Source: Gallionellales bacterium 39-52-133 (lineage in GTDB: Bacteria > Pseudomonadota > Gammaproteobacteria > Burkholderiales > Gallionellaceae). Taken from it: 64,000 nucleotides of DNA. Shown here piece by piece: positions 16,945 through 23,797 of the stretch. The notes below the pieces were generated by a model. That model searched no databases. It saw only the letters and a program-made list of their open reading frames with translations, and was not told the origin of the DNA. The stretch lies in assembly GCA_002278935.1 (NCBI GenBank), contig NCJL01000008.1, positions 186,001 to 250,000 on the forward strand. The letters run 5' to 3'. Positions within the stretch are counted from its first letter, which is position 1. Every line of letters starts with the position of its first letter. The translations under genes were made by a program, and so were the position numbers.

Positions 16945-18533
16945 GCGGCTGCGTATTTGGAACAGGAGGCCAGTTCGCGCTTCATCATGCTGTCATCCCA
17001 GCCCAGTTCGGTGGAGACTTCGAAAGCCAGCCGCCCCAGCTCGGGCATCGTAAACTTATTCAATATAATCAATGGCATACGACGGCGCAGCAAATCATCG
17101 AGATGCACCACCATTTCATTCCTCGCACAGAAAATCAAATCCGCAAAGATCAGCGGCACACCGGGTGTAATGCGTTGCGCCAATGCCGGAAAATTTTCAA
17201 TGTCTGCCAAAATTTCATTCGCGCGTTTGCCGTGGCGGCGTAGCAGCCACTTTGCGCTTTCCTCATCGACATGCAGCCGCACAGCCTTGGCGCTGAGCGC
17301 TGCAAACCAGGCGGCATAGTCTTCATCCGGCGCCCACGGCAGCAAACGCTCGCGGCTTGCGCAAGGCGCCTCCCTGCCCAGTTCGGCGCATACCCTGTCA
17401 ACAATGCAGGCCGCGTCTTCACGCGCCGAGGTAATTTTTCCGCCTATCGAATAGTGCACACCGTTGCTGCCGGTTTTCAATTCCCAGTCGCGGCTCACCG
17501 CAGAGGGCGAGGATTTGTCGCTGCACTTCATCACGCGCAGCCCGGCATAGCTGCTGATCACATCGGCAGTTGTCCACGAAGTTTTCAGATAGTGATTGGC
17601 TGCATCCAGCAGATAGGCCACATCGCTTTCGTCCGGCTCGACCCGTTCCATATCACCGCGATAATCGGTATCGGTGGTGCCGACCAGCGTGAGCCCGTAC
17701 CAGGGGATCATGAAAAACACACGGCCATCGGCTGCCGCGGTCAGCAGCAAGGCCTCCTCCGCCAGCACCGCAGGCATCACCATATGGATACCCTTGGTGA
17801 CGCGGCACCAGCTGCGGCTCATCTCCGCCGCTGCCGACCATTGGCCGGTTGCATAAACCAGCTGCTGCGCCATCACCTCGGTAAAAGTGTCATCCAGCAT
17901 ATTCTGCACCGTTGCACCGGTAACCTGACCCTCCTGCTCGGTCACACTGTTGAGCCTGCAATAATTCACGCACACCGCACCGGCTGCAACGGCACCCGCT
18001 ATCAGCTCAAGCACCAGGCGCGCATCGTCGGTCTGCGCGTCGCTATAGGTAAAGCCGCCTTTCAGCCCTGTTGTATCCAGCGCGGGAAAGCGGCGCGCAA
18101 AAGCCTGGCGCTTGAAATAATGGTGCGCAAACTTGCGCAAAGGGCCTGCGAGTCGAAGCGAATTGGCAGCGAGGAAATCATAGATCATCAGGCCAAGCTT
18201 TAATTGCAGCCTGCCGACGCGGCTTTCTTTATATACCGGCACGCCAAAGCGCAGCGGCCACACGCGATGCGGCGCGATGCGCAGCAACAGTTGCCGCTCG
18301 CGCAAGGCCTTTTTCACCAGCTTGAAATCATACGATTCGAGATAGCGCAAACCGCCGTGTATCAGCTTGCTGGAAGCCGACGAGGTTGCCCCCGCCCAGT
18401 CGCCCTGCTCCACAATCGCCACCTTGAGGCCGCGCAAAGCCGCATCGTAGGCCGACCACGCGCCGTAAATACCGCCGCCGCAAATCAACAGATCGAACTG
18501 TCCCTCTTTCAGCCGGGAAAAATCACGCTTCAT
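16941..18533 (-). CDS. glpD: Glycerol-3-phosphate dehydrogenase (FAD, GlpD-like)
   Basis: FAD enzyme at the inner face of the membrane that oxidises glycerol 3-phosphate to dihydroxyacetone phosphate and passes electrons to quinone; 530 aa from ATG 18533. The FAD-binding DLLICGGGIYGAWSAYDAAL is near residue 15. SSKLIHGGLRYLE, FFMIPWYGLTLVGTTDTDY and ISSYAGLRV are all family segments. I chose the start MKRDFS..., which overlaps the phosphodiesterase stop by 11 bases, so the genes are coupled. It forms a three-gene operon with the upstream phosphodiesterase and the downstream kinase. Confidence 0.92.
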   Translation of the reverse strand: MKRDFSRLKEGQFDLLICGGGIYGAWSAYDAALRGLKVAIVEQGDWAGATSSASSKLIHGGLRYLESYDFKLVKKALRERQLLLRIAPHRVWPLRFGVPVYKESRVGRLQLKLGLMIYDFLAANSLRLAGPLRKFAHHYFKRQAFARRFPALDTTGLKGGFTYSDAQTDDARLVLELIAGAVAAGAVCVNYCRLNSVTEQEGQVTGATVQNMLDDTFTEVMAQQLVYATGQWSAAAEMSRSWCRVTKGIHMVMPAVLAEEALLLTAAADGRVFFMIPWYGLTLVGTTDTDYRGDMERVEPDESDVAYLLDAANHYLKTSWTTADVISSYAGLRVMKCSDKSSPSAVSRDWELKTGSNGVHYSIGGKITSAREDAACIVDRVCAELGREAPCASRERLLPWAPDEDYAAWFAALSAKAVRLHVDEESAKWLLRRHGKRANEILADIENFPALAQRITPGVPLIFADLIFCARNEMVVHLDDLLRRRMPLIILNKFTMPELGRLAFEVSTELGWDDSMMKRELASCSKYAAA

Positions 18534-19287
18534 TCTTTTGATCCCGCATGTGCAATGCCTTTTGCGGCACATCGCTGATCAGAATATCAACCCCCAGTTG
18601 CAGCGCGGTATTGATCTCTTCGTCGCTGTTGCAGGTATAAACCGCGATGCTTTTATTCAGCCCGCGCAGCAGTTTGACCATTGCCGCATCAAGCGATGCA
18701 ATGGGCAGGCACAGGCCATGCAGGAAAGGATGCACAGCCAGCACCTGCATGGCATCGTCCCGCGTTTGCTCGTTTTCAAAATTGTAAACCAGCGGAAAGC
18801 CCGGCCTGACCTGCTGCGCGTAGATCAGGCTATCGAGATTGAAAGAGGAAATGATAATGCGATCGTCGCTGACCTGCCCCACCTGCGCCAGCGTCTGCCG
18901 CACTTTGTCGTGCTGGCGTTCGCGTGATTCCCAATCGCGATTCTTGATTTCCAGCAGCAAACGGGTATGCGAGCGGTAAGCATCGAGATATTCCTGCAAC
19001 TTCATAATGCCTTCCGGCCTGGCTGCGGGCGAGAAATGCTGCGCAAAGTTCATCGCCTGCAGCTGGCTGTAGTCATAGTCATCGATATGTTTGGTGGGGT
19101 GGCCGAGCTTGGCGAGAAAACGGTCGTGCCATAACACAGGCACTGCGTCGCGGCTGAGCTGGATATCCGTTTCCATGCCGTCGATGGGGTAGCTTAGCGC
19201 CTTGTCGAAGGCGCTGCGGGTATTTTCAGGGGCTTCCTTGTTGGCACCGCGGTGCGCGAAAATCAATGTGTGCCGGCCTGGATTCAT
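18523..19287 (-). CDS. Glycerophosphodiester phosphodiesterase
   Basis: A 254 aa GDPD-family enzyme hydrolysing glycerophosphodiesters to glycerol 3-phosphate and an alcohol. The catalytic signature is complete: AHRGANKEAPENTRSAFDKA (His-Arg and Glu), GMETDIQLSRDAVPVLWHD, and LLEIKNR. No signal peptide is evident, so it is probably cytoplasmic (UgpQ-like). It is the first gene of the operon, and its product feeds GlpD directly. Confidence 0.9.
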   Translation of the reverse strand: MNPGRHTLIFAHRGANKEAPENTRSAFDKALSYPIDGMETDIQLSRDAVPVLWHDRFLAKLGHPTKHIDDYDYSQLQAMNFAQHFSPAARPEGIMKLQEYLDAYRSHTRLLLEIKNRDWESRERQHDKVRQTLAQVGQVSDDRIIISSFNLDSLIYAQQVRPGFPLVYNFENEQTRDDAMQVLAVHPFLHGLCLPIASLDAAMVKLLRGLNKSIAVYTCNSDEEINTALQLGVDILISDVPQKALHMRDQKNEA

Positions 19288-19361
19288 CTGGTTTAGGCGA
19301 TAAAGAAAGATGACCTAGTTTAGGGCAAAAAAGCACTCTCAACAACGCATACAGCTTACCC

Positions 19362-19429
19362 TTGTAGGAGCGCAGTTCACTGCGCGATTAGTTTAAACAA
19401 CAATCGCCGGACAAGTCTGGCTCCTACAA
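19362..19429. repeat. REP-like palindrome (GTAGGAGC family)
   Basis: TTGTAGGAGC (19362-19371) and GCTCCTACAA (19420-19429) bound a 68-base element containing GCGCAGTTCACTGCGCGA. It resembles REP/BIME-type palindromes of many proteobacteria. It lies between the phosphodiesterase promoter region and the end of the aldolase gene. Confidence 0.7.
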
Positions 19430-19475
19430 TGGTAATGATTAACTTATGAAGGGATAGCGAACGATTGGGTATAGC

Positions 19476-20498
19476 CTAGCCGGCTGTTTCCATGCCTCGT
19501 GAATATTTTCCATCTCGCGCCAGCCCATTCAGCTTGCAACGCTGCATCAGCGCCTGCTGCGCGGCGGCCACATTGCTTTCCTGGCCCTTCCAGGCCGCCA
19601 GCACCGGTGCCTGCAGCGCGCGCCCGTAAGAAAAGCTGACTTCCCACGGATGCTTGCCCATTGCGTTCATCGCATTCAAGTTCTCGGTGGCCTCCACATC
19701 GCTTTGTCCGCCCGAGAGGAACACAATTCCCGGTACGGCGGCAGGCACATAGCGATAGAAGCAGCGCATGGTGGCCTCGGCGATTTCCTGCGCAAAAGCC
19801 TGGCGCTCGCATTTCTTGCCGGGAATCACCATATTGGGCTTCAACAGCATGCCTTCAAACACCACGCCGTGCGCATCCAGCTCGGCAAACACGGCTTCAA
19901 GCACGCGCGAGGTGACGGCTTCGCAACGCTCGATACCGTGTGCGCCATCCATCAGCACTTCCGGTTCAACGATGGGCACCAGATCAACCTCCTGGCACAG
20001 CGCGGCATAACGCGCCAGTGCATGCGCATTCGCGCGTATTCCATAATTGGACGGGATTTTATGCTCGTCTATCTCGATTACCGCGCGCCACTTTGCAAAC
20101 TTTGCGCCCAGCTGTTTGTATTCGGCGAGCCGTTCGCGCAGACCGTCCAGACCCTCTGCAACTTTATCGCCCGGATGCATCGCCAATGCCTTGGCACCTT
20201 TGTCCACCTTGATACCCGGAATAATGCCGCGACTGCTCAACAACTGCGCGAAGGGAACCCCTTCTTTTGTGCTCTGGCGCAGCGTTTCATCAAATAAAAT
20301 AACGCCGCCTACATTGCGCTCTATGTCGGGAGTGGTAAACAGTATTTCGCGGTAACGGCGCCGGTTTTCTTCCGTTGATTCGACCTTGATTGAGTCAAAG
20401 CGCTTCTTGATGGTGGGACTGCTTTCATCCGCTGCCAGCACACCTTTTTGTTTGGCGACAATGGCTTGTGCGACCTGTTTGAGCTCTAAAATGTTCAT
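19476..20498 (-). CDS. Class I fructose-bisphosphate aldolase
   Basis: Schiff-base aldolase, 340 aa, of the eukaryote-like class I family, interconverting fructose 1,6-bisphosphate with dihydroxyacetone phosphate and glyceraldehyde 3-phosphate. Visible signatures: GVLAADESSPTIKKRF near residue 19, RNVGGVILFDETLRQ, KWRAVIEIDE, VPIVEPEVLMDG, the Schiff-base lysine in EGMLLKPNMVIPG and FLSGGQS. It has a strong ribosome site (GGGAGGAACG). Together with GlpD's dihydroxyacetone phosphate it links glycerol breakdown to gluconeogenesis. Confidence 0.93.
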   Translation of the reverse strand: MNILELKQVAQAIVAKQKGVLAADESSPTIKKRFDSIKVESTEENRRRYREILFTTPDIERNVGGVILFDETLRQSTKEGVPFAQLLSSRGIIPGIKVDKGAKALAMHPGDKVAEGLDGLRERLAEYKQLGAKFAKWRAVIEIDEHKIPSNYGIRANAHALARYAALCQEVDLVPIVEPEVLMDGAHGIERCEAVTSRVLEAVFAELDAHGVVFEGMLLKPNMVIPGKKCERQAFAQEIAEATMRCFYRYVPAAVPGIVFLSGGQSDVEATENLNAMNAMGKHPWEVSFSYGRALQAPVLAAWKGQESNVAAAQQALMQRCKLNGLARDGKYSRGMETAG

Positions 20499-20634
20499 AA
20501 CGTCGTTCCTCCCGGTAAGGATGCTAGTGCTTCTATGTTAAAACCCTGTGAAACAGATTGGTCGTGTTTGATGCAATTTCAAGGGTAACAAAACCTTTCC
20601 AAGCGAATGGACACAGCAACAAACTATCATTCGA

Positions 20635-21843
20635 TCACGGCAAGCTGTCGATAAATTGTTTGATGGAGACTTTGAGTGCGGCAAAATTCGGGTTGTACAT
20701 CAGGCGGCGCAGAAGGCCGGCATCGAGATTTTTCTGCAACACTTCGCCCAGCCAGCACTTCTCGGGATGAAGCATGCATTCCTCATATTTATCCATTTGC
20801 TCCGGATAGTAATGTATGCAACTTGCATATTCGCCCTCGACACCGTAATACTCATCTTCGGCCGGAATCAGAATGGCGGTATGCGCCGAGCCGAGGATTT
20901 TCTGCTCGGGCACAAGGCTGTTTACCCGTTCGATGTTTTGCGCCGGGGCGCTCTGTGCAGATTTTTCCGCCTCGGTGGTGTAGAGAATAAACCTGTTGGC
21001 CGGATTGGACTGCTGCTGCATGAACTCAAGCGTAGCCACTGTTTTGACAGTTTTATCATCCACACTGGCAACGGCAAAGATCGGAATATCGAGCGGCTGC
21101 AGCTTTAACTTTTCGCTTAAGGCGAGCGTTAACTGATACATCTGCGTTGCGGTATTTTTTGCAAACGATTCGTATTTGTAGATATCTTTATCGGGTTTGA
21201 TTTCCAGCCACTTTGCCCGCGGTATCAGCCAGCTCACCAGTTTATGCATGCAGGCATAAGCGGCACGATGCGTAATCTCAAGCGCAGGCGCAAACAGAAA
21301 CAGTCCGCTTACACGCGTGTCCTGCAGACTCTGGTAAATACTCAGCGCACCACCGGCAGAATAACCGCCCAGATAAACCTCATCGACTTCTTCGGCCAGC
21401 CTGTCGGTGCCATACGCAACCGCTTTCGCCCACTCCCGCCAGGTCACCTCCAGCAAATCACCGGGGCAAGTGCCATGCCCCGGCAACAACACCGCCAGCA
21501 CACGAAAACCGCTGGCCTGAAACAAGGCGGCCAGATGCCGCATGAAATACGGAGAGTCGCTCAGCCCATGTGTCAGCAGTATGCCGCGCCGGTATTTTTT
21601 TTCTTTACCGGCAACATCGGCACCGGCAGGTTCCAGCGCAAAAGGCGCATTACCCTCCACCGCCCGGTTCAGATTGGAAATATGGGTTGCAGAACGAACT
21701 TTGCGGATCATGTCGCGATTTCTCTCTACATAATCCGCAAAGGATAATTGATCACCATTAAAGCTGGAATTCAGGCCGGATACAAAATGCCGCGCCTCAA
21801 GCGGCGGAGTCGAATTGCTGAAAAAACCTCCCTGTTTTTGCAA
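20635..21843 (-). CDS. Alpha/beta-hydrolase (lipase/esterase-like)
   Basis: A 402 aa alpha/beta-hydrolase fold protein. LLTHGLSDSPYFMRHLAALF holds the oxyanion region, LGGYSAGGALS is the nucleophile elbow (Ser), and LPGHGTCPGD resembles the HGxCxGD of carboxylesterases and lysophospholipases. Asp near ASVDD and His in GSAHTAILIP may complete the triad. No clear signal peptide. The best start appears to be TTG 21843 with GGAG six bases upstream; an ATG about 44 codons in is the alternative. The substrate is unknown. Confidence 0.75.
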   Translation of the reverse strand: MQKQGGFFSNSTPPLEARHFVSGLNSSFNGDQLSFADYVERNRDMIRKVRSATHISNLNRAVEGNAPFALEPAGADVAGKEKKYRRGILLTHGLSDSPYFMRHLAALFQASGFRVLAVLLPGHGTCPGDLLEVTWREWAKAVAYGTDRLAEEVDEVYLGGYSAGGALSIYQSLQDTRVSGLFLFAPALEITHRAAYACMHKLVSWLIPRAKWLEIKPDKDIYKYESFAKNTATQMYQLTLALSEKLKLQPLDIPIFAVASVDDKTVKTVATLEFMQQQSNPANRFILYTTEAEKSAQSAPAQNIERVNSLVPEQKILGSAHTAILIPAEDEYYGVEGEYASCIHYYPEQMDKYEECMLHPEKCWLGEVLQKNLDAGLLRRLMYNPNFAALKVSIKQFIDSLP

Positions 21844-21895
21844 CCTCTTCTCCTCTGCGCGAGCAATTATTTAAATCTGGCTTCATGGGTACAAT

Positions 21896-21956
21896 GGGGA
21901 CGAAACTCAATACTATTTATACTCATATTGAAACGGATAAATCGGGCTCCGGCCCC
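21896..21956. repeat. Direct repeat, left copy, flanking the RraB-like gene
   Basis: 61 bases beginning GGGGACGAAACTCAATACT and ending GGGCTCCGGCCCC, with self-complementary ends. It aligns to 22413-22473 in the same orientation at 46 of 61 positions by hand. Confidence 0.65.
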
Positions 21957-21979
21957 ATTTCTCATTTCAGCCCCATTTC

Positions 21980-22390
21980 TCATTTTTGGTCGACATGGCC
22001 AACGTCCATACCATCATACTCAACCCCTTTGTGTTTAGACGCAAACCTATAAAGTTCAGAATTACGTTGGTACAAACTTTGCACCGTGTGGGTTTCAATT
22101 TTCTCAATATGTAGCCAATATGCGGAATTGTCATCCGCAGGATAAATGGCTACGACTTTGTAACCCATCTTCGAAAGTTCTTTGCTTGGTGCTTCAAGTA
22201 CTTTCTCATTTTTTCCAGTAAAGAAATACCCCCAGACCATGTTTCCATAGATGTTCCATTTTGTTCTCGTTCGGATGTTGTCGAACATATCCTGGAGTTG
22301 TGCCTTCTCAATCATAGATCCATTTCCGGCATGAATAGGTAAAGTAGCGAAGCACAACAGTATCAATAATATGCGAATAGTATTTTTCAT
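21980..22390 (-). CDS. Exported RraB-like domain protein
   Basis: A 136 aa protein with an N-terminal signal peptide (KNTIRILLILLCFATLPIHAG, cleavage after about residue 21). The remainder resembles the RraB fold, especially the end: YRFASKHKGVEYDGMDVG, and ELSKMGYKVVAIYPADDN. E. coli RraB is a cytoplasmic RNase E inhibitor, so an exported relative probably has another role. Base composition is more AT-rich than the neighbours, and two direct repeats bracket the gene, which suggests acquisition. Confidence 0.6.
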   Translation of the reverse strand: MKNTIRILLILLCFATLPIHAGNGSMIEKAQLQDMFDNIRTRTKWNIYGNMVWGYFFTGKNEKVLEAPSKELSKMGYKVVAIYPADDNSAYWLHIEKIETHTVQSLYQRNSELYRFASKHKGVEYDGMDVGHVDQK

Positions 22391-22412
22391 AGGCCTAGAG
22401 TGAGGGAATAAT

Positions 22413-22473
22413 AGGGACAGAGCCCAATACTTTTTACACTAATATCGAACCGGGGAAATCAGGCTCTGCCCCC
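22413..22473. repeat. Direct repeat, right copy, flanking the RraB-like gene
   Basis: 61 bases beginning AGGGACAGAGCCCAATACT and ending AGGCTCTGCCCCC. It is the partner of 21896-21956; its GGGACAGAGCC end is complementary to its GGCTCTGCCCC end. Confidence 0.65.
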
Positions 22474-22539
22474 AATTCTCTTTCCCCATAAACATAAAGG
22501 GTAGCGCCCCCTATATGCAGTGAGCCGGCTGGGCATTGG

Positions 22540-22788
22540 CTATAAAATCTCGTCACCTGGTTGCGGCGGCTCGCCACCCTTGCGGTTCAACAAGGCCAGT
22601 GCCGCATCCAGATTGCCGCGCTTTGCCCGCTCCTGAAAATAATCTGCTGTCTTGATCGCTGCCAGTTTCTCTGCAATCGCGGTCACAATAAACTGGTTGA
22701 GCGAAGTGCCATCATCCCGCGCGACCTGCTCAACGGAATGCTTGAGTGAAGCAGGCAAACGCAAAGCGTAATTGCTAGTGGTTCCCAT
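22540..22788 (-). CDS. Antitoxin, ribbon-helix-helix / HicB-like
   Basis: An 82 aa protein. Residues 5-45 (NYALRLPASLKHSVEQVARDDGTSLNQFIVTAIAEKLAA) read as a ribbon-helix-helix DNA-binding domain of the Arc/HicB type. The Gly/Pro-rich acidic tail is likely the toxin-neutralising part. It overlaps the end of the upstream PIN toxin gene by 14 bases, so both are made from one transcript, toxin first. Confidence 0.82.
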   Translation of the reverse strand: MGTTSNYALRLPASLKHSVEQVARDDGTSLNQFIVTAIAEKLAAIKTADYFQERAKRGNLDAALALLNRKGGEPPQPGDEIL

Positions 22789-23206
22789 CGCGTAGCTCCT
22801 TTAAAAAATCACTCGGCGTCATCACTTTTAAATTAAATTTTTCCGCCGAGGGCAAAAAATCCCTGATATTAAACGTCACAACGGCATCGGCCTGGCCACT
22901 CACCGCCGCCTCCAGCACCATGTCATCGTTGGCATCCTTGAGCTGCGGACGCCACAGATAAAATACCTCCACCGGCACAACCACGCCAGCCAACACATCC
23001 AGCAAATTATTCACATCCTCTGCCGATACCTGCGCCGCCTTTAAATGAACAGGGCGAAGCAACACCGCTTCATATTCCATAAACAACGGCACGCTTGCGA
23101 CCGTTTTAACCTCGCCCTGCAAGATGCGGCGCATGATTTCCGCCGCCGCCCCGGTGGGGCTACGCACAGCCGCCACTAAAACATTGGTATCAAGAATTAT
23201 TGTCAT
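22775..23206 (-). CDS. PIN-domain toxin (VapC-like RNase)
   Basis: A 143 aa PIN-domain protein from ATG 23206 (MTIILDTNVLVAAVRSP). The acidic residues expected of this magnesium-dependent RNase are visible: Asp6 in ILDTN, Glu in FMEYEAVL, Asp in DANDDMVLEAA and Asp in FNIRDFLP. It belongs to the longer PIN group annotated as toxin component next to HicB-like antitoxins. The target RNA is unknown. A perfect palindrome 63 bases upstream may be the operator. Confidence 0.85.
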   Translation of the reverse strand: MTIILDTNVLVAAVRSPTGAAAEIMRRILQGEVKTVASVPLFMEYEAVLLRPVHLKAAQVSAEDVNNLLDVLAGVVVPVEVFYLWRPQLKDANDDMVLEAAVSGQADAVVTFNIRDFLPSAEKFNLKVMTPSDFLKELRDGNH

Positions 23207-23268
23207 ATTGCCAGCAATATTATGCTTAAACGGTAAACATGGCAACCATCCCGTTGTTGATCGCCATT

Positions 23269-23295
23269 GAACTGTCCGGAATTACCGGACAGTTC
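23269..23295. promoter_or_regulatory. Perfect 11-base inverted repeat upstream of the toxin-antitoxin genes
   Basis: GAACTGTCCGG, loop AATTA, CCGGACAGTTC. Its position upstream of the toxin start fits an autoregulatory operator bound by the ribbon-helix-helix antitoxin. A terminator for the gene ending at 23417 is the alternative, but it lacks a U-tract in that direction. Confidence 0.5.
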
Positions 23296-23373
23296 TCACT
23301 ATGTGTAGATAGGTAGTTCGGCATCAGGTAAAACAAAGCAAAATTTGCGGCCTGGATGCAGTGTCGATTAATT

Positions 23374-23410
23374 AAAAATATTAAATAAAATCTATATGTT
23401 ACAAATATTC
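23374..23410 (+). repeat. AT-rich dispersed element, copy 3
   Basis: Reads AAATATTAAATAAAATC then TATATGTTACAAATATT. It is nearly the same as the copy at 13094 and sits just behind the stop of the receiver-like gene. The 210 bases from 23207 to 23416 otherwise hold only the palindrome listed separately. Confidence 0.65.
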
Positions 23411-23416
23411 TCAATT

Positions 23417-23797
23417 TTACAGCCAAGCCTGCAGCGCCGCCCTGATCGCCTCTTCCGTTGCCGGCATGGGAAGTGCGGCATCGATGCGCATGCGCTCGCG
23501 CACTCTGGTCAGGGCGTGTTCATTGGCGGGCTCGTAAAACACCAGCACTTTGAATTCCTTCAGCAGCTGGGTAGCCGCCAGTAACGATTCAAGATTGCTG
23601 AGGCGGTCACGAAAATCCGACTGGAAATAAAAATCCGCAACGATGATGTCCGGCTTCATTTTCCGTACCAGGCTGACGGCCTTGCGCACCTGCCATTCGG
23701 TGGTGACTTCGTAGCCTAGGGTTTTGTAGATGGCGGGATATTGTGCGTGCTCGATGAACTCGATCACGGCGAGCAGTTTCTTCGGTGCTGCACTCAT
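23417..23797 (-). CDS. Receiver-like protein downstream of cphA
   Basis: A 126 aa single-domain protein resembling a response-regulator receiver. Beta strands and a possible phospho-acceptor are visible in KPDIIVADFYFQSDFRDR (Asp near residue 55) and the C-terminal PMPATEEAIRAALQAWL. The early acidic pair of true receivers is not clear (LAVIEFIEHAQ), so phosphorylation is uncertain. Its ATG overlaps the cphA stop by four bases, so it is translated with the cyanophycin synthetases and could regulate them. Confidence 0.65.
   Translation of the reverse strand: MSAAPKKLLAVIEFIEHAQYPAIYKTLGYEVTTEWQVRKAVSLVRKMKPDIIVADFYFQSDFRDRLSNLESLLAATQLLKEFKVLVFYEPANEHALTRVRERMRIDAALPMPATEEAIRAALQAWL

Noticed and set aside
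23226..23426. 66-codon reverse frame between the toxin gene and the receiver-like gene
   Set aside because: It spans the perfect palindrome and an AT-rich repeat copy, has no ribosome site and no protein-like features.
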